Positions 1 to 10,670 are shown, counted from the stretch's first letter. The stretch: DNA of 60,000 nucleotides from Hydractinia symbiolongicarpus (GCF_029227915.1 NC_079880.1:25601501-25661500), one strand, 5' to 3'. Notes: generated from the letters alone by a model not told the origin. Numbers and translations are program-made.

Positions 1-139
1 TTTTCTCGACTGAGTCCTTCCTTTGCTTCCCTCACAACACCAAGCTTTTATTTTAATTTAAATAGACTTTATTTTGCCACAGGAGACATAATCTTTAAAT
101 AGATTGCAAAATAATTCAGTCAGAAATAATTATCTTCAC

Positions 140-3100
140 ATGCTTTGGTAAACTTTGCCACTGCTGGTTGAACCAGACTCCACACATCAGACGTTTCTCC
201 AATAGGTGAATCCAAGATAACTACAATGAAAAAACAAAAATGAACTGAAATGCTTCTTGCAGTGTAAGGAATCCAGAAAATTTGTGACAGCAAACGATTT
301 TCAGAAAAAGTAAAGCCATTTTCTCACTTAACCCTATTCGGTCCAGGGGGGGATTCCGCCCCCCTGACAGTTTTTTTTAATAACTCCTTAATGCTATGCT
401 GCATGGCTATGATGCTTCACCTGAATGCCAAATTTTTTAGGCACCATGCCTTTCAGAGGCTTTGATATTGGTATTACTCGAAACTACCCTAAAAATCTCT
501 ATGAAACCCTTATAATGTGGAAAATATAATAACTCTTGTTAGAATTATCCCTAGAACTTGAAACTTACAACACAACTTTGTTTCGTCAAGAAGAATTGTT
601 TTCCATGTTTTAGACACGTGATTAATCCGATTTTTTTATGTAGCTTTCAGAAACTTCAAACAGAATTTAAAAATTCGGTCTAGAACTATAAGTAATTGAA
701 TTTTAAGCAAATGGTGGCGTTTTGAACAAATTTCAAGCGTTTGATGGCGTCACAGAAAATGCGCTGACGCAAGCAAAAACTTATTGCCACTTTTTTGTTC
801 CTTTTGTGACGTAGCTACTATAAATGTGCCAAGTTTGATTAAATTTATGAAAAGTTATTAGGGGGGGGGGGGGGTGGAATCCCTAGACCGGAAAGGGTTA
901 AAACATGTATATAACATTTTATAAACATAGTTTTTTAGTGGAGTTGTATATTGCAGAGGTTGTGTTGTGAACTGGAAAAGAAATGAAGAAATTCTTGTGT
1001 AGATATTTTTTACATGTTTGTAATTTACAGGTTCCATGTCTGCAATTATTTTTTCATTGTTGTAACAACATTTATGATGGTGTTTCTGAATGCCTCTGTT
1101 GATTCCTGGTGCTGCCTATGGAAACCAGCATAAAAATGTGGTGACATACAATTGTACCAGGAGGGACAATTGTTATGGACAGTAATTAACTACTAAGATG
1201 TAAGATGTCTGCCATATTGTTTTAACACTAACACTCTGAAGATGTAATGGTAAACCGTTTGTACAGTATTTTTTTGTGTGTGTATTACTTTTATTCGACA
1301 GAATATATGAATATATGTTCTCAGCTCTTCCAGAATGAGTCACTCAAAGAAAGCATATTTTTCTTTTTTTATGTAAAATGGAAAATCTGTAAAATTAAAT
1401 TAGATACCATAAATTTTTTTTTTAAATATTAAGAATAAGCCTTGACATAAATAAAGGCAGATGATTTATTGCTTTTGTTTACTGGTTACCATTTTATTAA
1501 CAATATAGAACATTGACAAACTTACCGGTTGGTTTTCCTGTACCAATACAACTTTTAAACAATTTTTGACCATGTTTTACATCAATAAGCACTCCTACAC
1601 ACATAATAGTAATAGTATTAGTATTAAGTTAAATTTGCATTCACAAAACATTTTTTGTATGCACAAAAGGAATAGCGTGTAATTGCACGCACACGACTCC
1701 GCATACATCAAATTTCCTCTTGACAAAGTTTCGTTGCTTCATAAAATCGCGACGGCAAAATTTGGAGTACCGCACATGCGAAAAAGAAGCCGAAAAGGAC
1801 AAACGCAGTTTCTAGAGCAGTTGCCACCTACGGCAAAGCACAAATATAAAGTAACATATTTTTCCGCTATAACACGTCTTTTGCCCTTCAGCTACATCAT
1901 TAAAAACAGTTTATAACCACTTGTGGTTAAATTAAATCGTCACAGAGAATTCTAAAATTTATTTTAGAATTGGTAAATGATATAAACGGAAGCTTAAACA
2001 TTATTAAAAGAAACAGATTCGAAAATTTTTTTTTAAAATTGACATTTCGACCTTACATTCCAAAGGTCATCATCAGAACCATCACATTATTTACTTGAAC
2101 CGATATTTTTGAATAACTAAACGCTGTTTTTCTGTGGTGTCAAATGCTATTTATGTTTTTGATTTCAAGTGTTTTAAAAAATGTAATCCTAAGTATGGTT
2201 CAGATAATACATGTTCACCACCACTGGGGTGCTTGATCATCATGTTAAGAAATTATGATCGCTAGAAAATAAAAAATAACGATCTTACAATCAGGTTTAA
2301 AAACATTATTTTATGCATTGGTTGTCTTCTGGAGCTTTACAATAACAGAATATTATTATAAGTAATGATTTCCATCACCCTTGTCATCATAAGCCACCAT
2401 TTAACTTTTGGTAATTTAATTTTTTGTTTCACATGTATTTACAAAGTTTAATTAAAGACTCCACTTACAACTTTTCATACATGGGTTGAATTTCCTGGCG
2501 GTGAACATAACTGTAACTTAGACTGTGTTTGTTCCCAACCCCAAAACAGCAACCTTTGGCGAGTGCACAGGGGTAAAATATTTTGTTTCTTAAATTTTTG
2601 GAATTTTAATTCTTAATTCCAGTATTTTAAGATCACTTGCGCTTGTGCAGTCCTGATCACTCATTATGCAGGTTTTGACATGCAAAGGACCACACAGCAG
2701 GACTATTACTCCTGTTCAAGCCTGCAAAACATTTTTTGCATGCACAAACCATCTGTTTTATTTACTTCAAAATTACATACTGCAAAGTATGTAATTTTGC
2801 AAATTATTGATGATAACATAACATGCCAAATTTTAGCTTTATTTTGTTATTTTTTGTGAAAATATATTTTTTTAAAACTGTGTATTCAGGCACGATGTTG
2901 ATCTTTTAACTATGATGATATGAATTACTAATTAGACTAATTCTAACAACTTTTACATTGTAATTTGTATAGAATAAGCACAATACAATTTAATTTATTT
3001 GCCATAGAAAAAGGGGGTATATATACTATAACAAGTTACGGTTATAATTGATAGCTATAGACAAACACAATAGTAGAGCTAATTACAAAATGAAGGCCAC

Positions 3101-3536
3101 CAGACGTCACAAAAAAGGGCAGTGTACAGTGAAGGCTAACTGTAACAAAAATATGATATATTCTTTTTCCTGATAGAAACCAAAGGGGAAAATATAATAG
3201 GGAGAAAAGAGCTTTTCAAACTGCTTATACCTTTTTTGTTTATTATTGTGGATATTTCACTTTTATTTTACCTTTGTATATTGATGTTCTCTTTTACTAA
3301 GATAGTATAATACCTTCAGGTCTAAATTCTTTTTCTTCTCTTGTCAAAGCTGCAAAGTTCAAGAAAGCCGGTATAACAAGAATAAAGAAAACAACTTTTA
3401 GCAGATTAGATGCAATCCGAGTACACATCCAGCTTTCATGTTTTTTCTCTTTGTTTTCACTGTCAGATTTATTTTTAAGAACAGGCTCTTTCTCTTCGTC
3501 TTTCTTTTTGTGACTATTTCGTTTTGACAAAACCAT
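140..3536 (-). CDS. alpha/beta-hydrolase-like membrane protein, N-terminal three exons (partial)
   Basis: Three exons on the minus strand: 3536-3314, 1594-1526 and 220-140. Each junction has a GT donor and AG acceptor and all are phase 1, so the reading frame is continuous. Exon 1 starts with MVLSKRN, is rich in Lys and Glu for about 38 residues, then has one membrane segment (LLKVVFFILVIPAFLNFAA) and ends at RPE. Exon 2 reads GVLIDVKHGQKLF...CIGTGKPT; its donor is a consensus GTAAGT. Exon 3 reads VILDSPIGETSDVWSLVQPA and ends just before a cysteine codon. The pattern G-QKL-C-G-G-PTVILD-P--SDVWSLVQP matches the N-terminal strand region of membrane-anchored alpha/beta hydrolases as I remember them. 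The catalytic nucleophile elbow and the rest lie beyond the left edge, so activity cannot be judged. Intron 2 (221-1525) holds a piggyBac-like MITE. Intron 1 is 1595-3313. Exon structure is seen directly; the family name is from recall. Confidence 0.8.
328..901. mobile_element. piggyBac-like MITE flanked by TTAA
   Basis: A 566-bp element (332-897) flanked on both sides by TTAA. The ends are inverted repeats, CCCTATTCGGTCCAGGG on the left and its imperfect complement ending CTAGACCGGAAAGGG on the right. TTAA target sites and CCC-starting termini are the signature of the piggyBac superfamily. There is no transposase inside, so it is non-autonomous. A run of about 14 G sits near the right end. 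It lies in an intron of the hydrolase-like gene. Confidence 0.75.
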
Positions 3537-4604
3537 AATGTATCAAATGTTGTATATATGAAGTTTTATATTCTAGAAATAGATGAAATATGAATGAAGT
3601 TATAATTAACATATCAAGATGCAAGTATTACCCTATTTAGTATTATAATTTTATGAAAAGTTATAATTAACATATTTCAAAAAATTTTGATTTCACTAGT
3701 TGATAACAGTACAACTTAACACAAAAAAATGGAAAATATTGTAAATTCCAACCTAAGGGTTATAAAGCATGAAAAATTCACTAGCTTTTCCTTATTAAAA
3801 TTCAAACATTTTGACCAAGTTTTGCCATCTGCTGATTCCTTTTATTTCCAATTTTTTGCGATTCCAATCTGATATATGAAATACATATGGGATTTTTCGG
3901 GATTTTGCCACTACTATGTGCAAATACGAGAAAATGTTATAAACCAGTTATGGTACTAACAGAAAATCAAAAACAAAACAAACTACAATCATCTTTTTAA
4001 TATATAGTCCTTTCTATTAAATGATTATACATTACAACTAAACTACTTTAATACTTTGCTGTTCTTTGATGGTACTGCAAAATTACTAAAAAAAGAATTG
4101 CTAGAAAATTTTATTTGAACCTGCTTCAGTGTTTCTAATTGTGGAAAAACCCAGCTTTTATAATTTCCAGCTGTTTGATTTATATTATAATAGGACATGT
4201 TCATGAAGAACTGGTAACCAATTTGCAAATCCAAAAATCATGAAAAGTGATTTTGGAGATAAAATCTTAACAAATTGATATTTTTCAGCAGGTGTATTTT
4301 GATAGTGATAAAAAGTTAACATCAATTTTTTTTTGATGTTTTTTTGATCCACTTGTGGATACGGTAACCCCCCTTAGGGCCATTTTTTTTTAAAAAATAT
4401 TTTTTTTAATTTTGATTCTTTGGCATATTTTCCTGATAATTTTAAAAAAAGAATCAAAAAAATTTATTGTTAAGGGGGATAAAATGAGAAAAAATCTTTT
4501 TATCTTTTAGTGTTTTCAACAGTGTGCTCAAAGTTTAAAATTCCTTAAATATATTTAATGATAATTATACAAAATGGGTTGATTTTTGAAAAGTCAATAT
4601 TTTT
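3537..4604. other. AT-rich region upstream of the hydrolase-like gene
   Basis: No supportable coding exon seen. It would contain the promoter of the minus-strand hydrolase-like gene, but no clear TATA box or other motif stands out among the many A/T runs. A CACTTGTGGATACGGTAACC patch near 4350 is the only GC-richer segment. Confidence 0.4.
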
Positions 4605-5212
4605 TTTCAGGTGTGTGATTAGTTTACTTAAATAATTTAAGCTGGTTCTTCTATTATAACACTCTTGCTCTTAAACTTCGTAGAGCCAATGGTATTCTCT
4701 CAAAACTATGTTATTACTTATCTCAGAAAACCCTCTTCCACTTAACTCTTGTATTCATAAACTACAAAAATCTGCAGTTCGCCTTATAACTTTTTCTGAT
4801 TACTATGCCCACTCTCAACCACTCTTTGATACTCTAAATATATCTCCCCTTGCTTATATAATTTTCACATTAAACGTTTTCTTAGTGTATAAAACTCCTA
4901 ACAACTTATCTCCTTCGTATATACAAAATTCTTTTAATCTTACTTATCTGTCAAATACTCATGTAACTATAGAGGATGCTCATACAAACTTTATAGCATA
5001 AATAGCAAAAATAATTTTGAAACTATACCTAAAGGTGGCCTCCTTAGACTTAAATTAGCTTTTCGGTCTCCTGGCTGCTATAGCTTTATTGTATTATTTT
5101 TATTTTTCAGCATACAACTTTATATACATTTATACATTTATATATTATATACTGTATATACAATCTATATAGCAGCAAATAAATACTACTACTACTAATC
5201 ACACACCTGAAA
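4605..5212. repeat. 19-bp perfect inverted repeat enclosing a LINE fragment
   Basis: TTTCAGGTGTGTGATTAGT occurs at 4605-4623, and its exact reverse complement occurs at 5194-5212. The enclosed 570 bp holds the LINE 3' fragment. LINE insertion normally leaves direct duplications, so this inverted pair is not a simple target-site duplication. Confidence 0.6.
4690..5010 (+). pseudogene. CR1/L2-group LINE, 3' end of ORF2 (fragment)
   Basis: An open stretch ends with a block resembling the region after the RT of CR1/L2-group LINEs: LQKSAVRLITFSDYYAHSQP, then LFDTLNI and a NNLSPSYI segment. In these elements the segment LQK-A-R-I-F---A--LF--L-I is a common landmark near the C-terminus. No RT catalytic motif is present, so only the 3' few hundred bases remain. 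A short (CTA)n run at 5184-5196 may be the decayed 3' tail. The clade is assigned from memory of the motif only. Confidence 0.55.
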
Positions 5213-5457
5213 TGATTTAGGCGTGTGTGTGCGATCGCACGTCTCTCCTGAAAAAGACTGAATGTGGCTATTTTTACAGGAAAAACATTAACAAATCTTT
5301 AACATGGTGATTTTCATGCAATATACTGTTATGATTCAATTTAAAGAAAGTTATTTTGTCAAATAAACCATTTTGATATCAAGAAACCTTGCACAAAATA
5401 TTTTTATATATGTGGCGTATGTAAAACCCTGAAGTTTATAATTATGAGATATATAAA
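5213..5457. other. spacer before LINE
   Basis: No gene seen. It begins with a GTGTGTGTGCGATCGCACG stretch containing the palindrome GTGCGATCGCAC. The right boundary is the 5' truncation point of the following LINE. Confidence 0.4.
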
Positions 5458-5460
5458 TTT

Positions 5461-6549
5461 GCTCCACAGTGTGGACTCAGTGAGGAAGATAAAGATAAGT
5501 TTTATGATGAGTTAATAGCAGTCACATCCAAGTTTGGAGACACTGAACTTGTCATGATGGGCGGCGACTTTAATGGTCATGTTGGGAAGTCATCTGAAGG
5601 TTATAGAGGTGTGCATGGAGGCTGTGGATTTGGGAGCAGAAATAAGGAACAGGAGAGGTTGCTTGAGTTTGGAATGGTAACGGGCATGGTGGTTTGCAAC
5701 ACATCATTCAGTAAAAGACAGAGTAGGCTGAAAACATATGAGTCAGGTGGTTGTAAGACACAGATAGATTACTTCCTGGTTAGAAAGTCAGACAAGAAAG
5801 TGGTGAAGGACGTGAAAGTTATATCGGAGGAAGAGTGTGTTTTCCAGCATAGGTTGCTGGTTTGTGATATTATCTTGAAGAGTGTTAAAGAAGCCAAGGG
5901 TAAGTACAGGCTCCGTCAAAAAGTCTGGAAGCTGAAGGAAGAGATTGTAGCAAGACAATTTAGTGCAAAAGTTCAGCAGTTAGCCCACAATGGTCAATGT
6001 GATAGTGACAATGTTGAAAGTACTTGGACTACTTTGAAGAATTGTCTTCTAGAAGCTTCTGATGATACCTGTGGGTGGAAGAAAGGACCAGCTAGACATA
6101 GACAGACCTTGTGGTTGAATAATGAGGTTGACCAGTGTATAAAGGAAAAGAGGAAACTTTGGAAAGAGTGGAAGTCAGGTGGTAGTAAAAATATTTACTT
6201 AGAAGCTAAGCGTCGCGCTCGTACAGCAGTGTATAAGGCAAAATCAGAAGCAGAGAGAAACAGATTTGCAGATGTGCTAAGAAGGGAAGACCAGCCCAAT
6301 GAGGTATTCAAGATAGCAAAGCAAATGAAGAAGACTAATCAAGATGTTGTAGGTCAGAAGTGTATACGTAATGATGAAGGTGTTTTGGCTAGCACAGAAG
6401 AGGAGAAAAGGGTAGCTTGGAAGAATCATTATCAGAGGTTGCTTAACACTGAGTTTGATTGGGACGAGGATAATTTGTCTGATGATGATGTTATAGAAGG
6501 GCAGGTATGCAGATCAAGACAGAATGGGTGGATGCTATTAGGAAATTGA
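5461..6549 (+). pseudogene. LINE ORF2 part 1: endonuclease C-terminal half and linker
   Basis: Reads in frame from APQCGLSEE through MMGGDFNGHVG (the GDFN motif of APE-type endonucleases), QIDYFLVRK and a QHRLLVCDI block that takes the place of the usual SDH motif. A basic linker with many Lys, Arg and Glu follows. The N-terminal part of the nuclease, including its first catalytic Glu, is missing. The frame is lost near 6500, where the sequence switches to another frame that continues with IRKLKIGKAAG and GIVAEMVKASG. Those are the conserved start of the RT domain in this kind of LINE. Confidence 0.85.
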
Positions 6550-7470
6550 AGATTGGCAAGGCTGCAGGAGTATCAGGTATTGTTGCAGAGATGGTGAAAG
6601 CATCTGGATATATTGGAGTTGAGCTTAAGTCTTGCTAACCAGATTATAAAGGATGGTGCTATTCCGAGTGAGTGGCAGTCAAGTGTAATAGTGAATTGTT
6701 TCAAAGGCACGGGTGATGCATTAGAAAGGGGTAACTATAGAGGTTTGAAGTTGGTTGATCAAGTAATGAAAGTTATTGAAAGAGTGATTGATAAGTTACT
6801 TAGAGAAAGAATTGATATAGATAAGATGCAATTTGGTTTTGTTCCAGGGCGTGGCACTACAGATGCAATATTTTTACTCAGACAGCTTCAGGAAAAGTAT
6901 TTAGGAAAGAGAAAGAATCTCTATTTTGCCTTTGTAGATTTAGAGAAAGCTGTTGATAGAGTGCCACGTAAAGTTATTTGGTGGGCTATGAGAAAATTAG
7001 GTGTGGATGAGTGGCTTCTTACGATGGTACAGTCTATGTACAGCAATGCTAGAAGTCGTGTCAGGATTAACGATTCACTTAGTGATGAATTTAGTGTAAA
7101 TGTTGGTGTACATCAGGGTTCTGTACTTAGTCCTTTGTTGTTTGTTCTAGTCTTAGAAGCGCTGTCGATGGAGTTCAGAACAGGTTGTCCATGGGAGTTA
7201 TTGTATGCAGATGATTTCGTTCTCATAGCAGAGTCGATGGAAGAATTAGTTGAAAAGTTTGAGAAGTGGAAGAAAGGACTAGAAGAGAAAGGGCTAAAGG
7301 TAAACACAGCAAAGTCTAAAGTCATGATTAGTAGCATTGCAGCCAAGGGTGACCTTGTAGTTGGAAAGTGGCCTTGTGAAGTTTGCAGGAAAGGGGTTGG
7401 TAGTAACTCAATTTTTTGTCAGACTTGCAAGCATTACATAAGAAGTGCAGTAGTATTAGTGGAAGGTTAA
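6550..7470 (+). pseudogene. LINE ORF2 part 2: reverse transcriptase
   Basis: Contains the ordered RT blocks: SEWQSSVIV, NYRGLKLVDQVMKVIERV, QFGFVPGRGTTDAIF, FVDLEKAVDRVPR, VHQGSVLSPLLF and the catalytic LLYADDFVLIAES (YADD). These are the fingers-palm motifs that make cDNA from the element RNA at the nicked target. AFDRVPR is altered to AVDRVPR. The RT is joined upstream to a different frame (shift near 6627) and its frame is lost again near 7440, inside the zinc finger. Confidence 0.9.
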
Positions 7471-8099
7471 GAGCTGACGTTCAGTTTGTATGCAAGCATT
7501 GCAAAGGTGAGATTATAGAGAATGAAGTATTTCCAGCTTTAATGATGTACAACAATGGCTCGTTAGAGATAGTTGAGAACTTCTGTTACTTAGGTGATAT
7601 GTTGGGCAGTGAAGGGGGTGTTGGAAGAAGTGTTACTTGCAATATAGGTTCTGCTTGGAAAAAGTTCAGAGAGTTACTTCCTTTGTTGACTAGCAGAGCC
7701 CTGTCAATTGTGGTAAAAGGTAGGTTGTATGAGGCCTGTGTAAGAAAGACATGGGCAGTGAAGCAGGAAGATCTTGACCGTTTAGAAAGGAATGATATGA
7801 GAATGGTTAGGTGGATGTGTAACGCCAGTCTGAGAGACAGAAAGAGTTCAGATGAGCTAAGAAGCAGGCTAAGTCTCCGTAGAATTAAAGATGTTATCCA
7901 GATAAGAAGATTGAATTGGCTGGGGCACTTGGAAAGAATGGAGGAGGATAATTGGGTAAGAAAGTGTAGACTTGATAGTTCCTGGGGCAAAGCCCAGAGG
8001 CAGACCGAGAAAGACTTGGCAGGAGGTTATAAGGACAAACTTGATACAGAGGAAGTTGAGTTTAGATCTAACACATATACCCTGTTCAACCCATGCTAG
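7371..8099 (+). pseudogene. LINE ORF2 part 3: zinc finger and C-terminal domain
   Basis: Just after the RT come CEVCRKGVGSNSIFCQTC, then HKKCSSI and CKHCK. The spacing C-x2-C-x9-C-x2-C, H-x2-C, C-x2-C resembles a PHD/RING-like zinc finger. A frameshift falls between the second cysteine pair and the HKKC, so the full finger is visible only across two frames. The C-terminal part (FCYLGDMLGSEGGV, RLERNDMRMVRWMC, RRLNWLGHLERM) is typical of the region after RT in this LINE type. It stops at a TAG within the 3' palindrome. Confidence 0.75.
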
Positions 8100-8104
8100 C
8101 ATGG
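8091..8104. repeat. palindrome at LINE 3' end
   Basis: CCATGCTAGCATGG is a perfect 14-nt palindrome placed about 20 bp before the (GAT)n tail. A 3' stem-loop next to a short tandem tail is a plausible recognition site for the element's own RT; that role is inferred. Confidence 0.5.
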
Positions 8105-8320
8105 AAAACGGACGTTAAGCCGAGAATGATGATGATGATGATGAAATTTAGTTATTAAAGCCAACTTAGTTTGCACCAATTTCTTATTTTAGAGTACTTC
8201 AGTAAAAAATTTGATGACAAAAATGGAGACATCTACGTATGTAAGTTACTGATGATGATTCTGTTGTTTAGTTCTCTGAAACAGTGGATACTGTTGTACA
8301 GTTATTGCAAAATATATTAT

Positions 8321-9020
8321 AACTAGTCGATAAGGCCAGTGGAAAAATCCACTGAGGCAGTATAAAAATGAAAAAGAAGCCTTATTTTAATTTTGATGAC
8401 GTCAGCAACCCATCCACAAAAAAATAATTCAGAAGCTTGTTTTCACGTTGCCTCTGTTGTGTAGAGCTTAAGGCGCTGATCAAGAAAATGTATATGATCA
8501 TGTGCTTTTGATGAGCGGTTAATGAGCTATCAGGGTTTAAAAATTTTGATGACGTCAGCAACAGCCTGTCAAAACCTAAAAATTTTTTTGGAAATTTCTA
8601 TGCCTGTTGCCTTCATCGCATAGATCTTGAAACTCTGATCAAGAAAATGTATAGGATCATGTACATTTGATAAACAGTTGCAAAGATAATAGGGTTTGAA
8701 GGTTTTTTGATGATGTCATCAACCCGGTCATTCCGATATGACATACCCAAATTGCTCCCAGGTGGTCCCTAGTTACCCACACGATTGACGTCACCACCTC
8801 GTTTCCAAGTTATTTGGCCTCAAAGTTTTAAGTGCACTGTAATGGCTTCATTAATTTAATAGAAGATAATGACGTGTAGTGTTATTTTCGTCGCGCCGTA
8901 ACGTCAGAAAATTTGACATATTAGAGATGCATTTTTCGGCAACATCAAAGGAAAATGAAGACGTCCACTTTGCCTGTCACAGACACACAGACAGACACAC
9001 TTAGCGTATTATTATAGAGA
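8321..9020 (+). mobile_element. HINE-like (Helentron-type non-autonomous) repeat, long form
   Basis: Starts AACTAGTCGATAAGG with a short hairpin (CCAGTGGA-AAA-TCCACTGAGG) and ends with an ACAGAC tetranucleotide-like run followed by GCGTATTATTATAGAG. The internal 600 bp contains repeated TGATGACGTCAGCAAC-type segments and no ORF. The same 5' start and 3' end occur in the shorter copies in this window. A 5' hairpin, a tetranucleotide run near the 3' end and no obvious target duplication fit Helentron-derived non-autonomous elements; this is inference from structure. Confidence 0.6.
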
Positions 9021-9778
9021 TGACTATAAAAGTTTAGACCAGGCTATTTAATGACGTTTGACGTCTTTATCAAATTATATAGTATTTAGGACAGTAAAAG
9101 AAACTCTGTGAGTTTGAAATAATGCAAGAACAGACTTTAATTTAGTTATAGAAGCCAACTTGGTTCAAATCATTCATTTTTTTCAGAGTCATAAATCAAC
9201 AATAATAACAGACTGGAGCTCTCACTTGTTTAACATACATATATAAGTTTAAATTTAGATGCATTATAAAATGGTTGTTTATGGTGTTTACTTTGGTATA
9301 TATGTTTTATTTTTGAAACAAATCGCTCATCATCCACTTCTCTGTGCATGATTTGAGATATTGCAAAGAACATAGCTACGGTTTCAACTTGACCTTACAT
9401 TAATTTAATCAATGATTATGTTTTTTGTGGAGCTTATAAATTAGGCATTTATTACCCAATTGACTTTCATAATCCCTTAATTATGAGCAGCACAACAGAT
9501 TATCAGTGCCACCTTAGTTTAGTTTATCTAACAGTTTTTTCTTAGACTCAGACTGTCTGTCTGAGTCTAAGAAAAGTTCTAAGTTTGATAGCCTTCATCC
9601 ACATCAAGGGCAAGGCTGTTTTGTCTTGTTGAGCAAATTTCTGTAAATCATATTGGAACTTTAAATACTGATCCGCCTTTGTGCTTCCTCCTGAAAGCAA
9701 TTGACAGGCTAGCTTGCCTAAAGCTATCTGGAGAATTGCATGCAGAGCAGAGGGCCAACCGCAAAACAAAACATAGCT
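9021..9778. other. spacer with a perfect hairpin
   Basis: No gene seen. The only structure is a near-perfect hairpin at 9537-9575: CTTAGACTCAGAC (9541-9553), a 5-nt loop, then its exact complement (9559-9571), with T/A pairs extending the stem to about 17 bp. Confidence 0.5.
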
Positions 9779-10310
9779 TAATAAATAGGAACTGTATATT
9801 TGTACGCACTTTAATATGACATAAAGTGTGTATTAATAGTGCGTAGCGCTAAAAAAATCCTAACCCTAACCCTAAAGCACTTTACGTACGAATAGCGGAT
9901 GAACATATACATACGCAAAAATGGGCAGGCGCCGTAGATTAGTGGTTATAGCTCTCGTACTCTGTGTGGGAGACCAGGGTTCAATTCCTCTTGACAGCAA
10001 TTCAACATGGGCGAGTGAATGTTACCATAGCCCCGGGTTAACCCAAGCCATGTGAGGGAAATTGGGAAGATGGCACACTGTGTGGGCCGTTGGATGTTGC
10101 GCCGGGAGTTGTCTAGTAGAGCGCGGGCTCTAATTGGGTCTGCGTAGCTTAAAATGAGCATTAAATACTCTAGGACTCTCCATCTACGCCATGGCCCCTC
10201 CTGGAAATAATAGACAGGGTATATCCCTCGATATTTGTAAGGCTAGCCGTGTAAAATATGCACATCTATCTATCTAAAAGTGCGTACAAATATACACTAC
10301 GTAATAAATA
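9779..10310. mobile_element. MITE-like element with 18-bp TIRs, host of a nested SINE
   Basis: TGTATATTTGTACGCACT at 9793-9810 is matched exactly in inverse orientation at 10279-10296. A 9-bp direct repeat TAATAAATA flanks the pair (9779-9787 and 10302-10310) and could be the target duplication. It contains CCTAACCCTAACCCTAAA at 9859-9876. The central part is occupied by a tRNA-derived SINE. Confidence 0.55.
9926..10278 (+). mobile_element. tRNA-derived SINE
   Basis: The head has RNA polymerase III promoter boxes in tRNA spacing: box A-like TAGATTAGTGGTTA near 9938 and box B GGTTCAATTCC near 9979. The first 72 or so nucleotides can be read as a tRNA-like domain. About 200 bp of unrelated body follow, with a tail ending in ATCTATCTATCTA. 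Length, internal promoter and short tandem tail fit a SINE. It is nested in a MITE-like element. The minus-strand reading frame across it is not a gene. Confidence 0.75.
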
Positions 10311-10584
10311 CAGCCTCTGCTCTGGCGCATTCTAACATTATTTACCTTTAAAAAAGCTCATATAACGTACGCATAAAGTTAGGCAGAAATATGCGCTCTT
10401 TGATGATGGAAAAATATTCAAAAGTTGTCAAGCCGCAAAGCGTAGAGCAGGGAGATACACGTGTAGTACAGGCATGTTTTTTACTAGCTGCGCAACAATG
10501 GATACCATTTTTTTGATTCTTTACCGGTGTCTTCTTTGCCGTGACCGACAAGCACATCTCAGTACGGTTGTGCCATGTACCTTT
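10311..10584. other. spacer
   Basis: No gene, RNA or repeat recognised. Confidence 0.3.
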
Positions 10585-10670
10585 AACCTCGTCCCCAGGG
10601 TCTTGTGGCCCCTGGAGCTGTTATTACGGAGTACTTCATCAACAAGGCAAAATGCCCTGGGAACGAGGTT
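10585..10670. mobile_element. AACCTCG mini-MITE, copy 1 (86 bp)
   Basis: Ends are inverted repeats: AACCTCGTCCCCAGGG at the left and CCCTGGGAACGAGGTT at the right, one mismatch. No coding capacity. A second copy lies 0.7 kb downstream in the same orientation. I recall this terminus as very common in cnidarian genomes. Confidence 0.7.

Larger units (their letters stand above)
5458..8145 (+). mobile_element. 5'-truncated APE-type LINE with zinc finger and (GAT)n tail
   Basis: A 2.7-kb non-LTR retrotransposon cut off inside its endonuclease. Order: APE-type endonuclease C-terminal half, linker, reverse transcriptase, zinc finger, a C-terminal domain typical of this LINE type, a 14-nt palindrome and a (GAT)n/(ATG)n tail at 8126-8144. 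Homology begins abruptly at APQCGLSEE (5461), with no endonuclease N-terminus upstream, as expected for incomplete reverse transcription. At least three frameshifts (about 6500, 6627 and 7440) break the ORF, so this copy is dead. I do not assign the clade firmly. Confidence 0.9.

Noticed and set aside
2034-2083. TTTCGACC...GGTCATCATCAG motif as a Penelope-like element end
   Set aside because: The motif recalls ends of some retroelements, but no reverse transcriptase or endonuclease is nearby.
7113-8102. Minus-strand frames of 77 to 134 codons in the LINE
   Set aside because: They lie opposite the RT and C-terminal coding sequence and show no domain.
9859-9876. Internal telomere or chromosome end
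   Set aside because: Only about three CCCTAA units, inside a MITE-like element.
9932-10003. Functional tRNA gene
   Set aside because: Box A and B are present, but the cloverleaf is imperfect and the sequence continues into a SINE body and tail.
9946-10161. 71-codon minus frame
   Set aside because: It overlaps the tRNA-derived SINE head and body; no protein signal.
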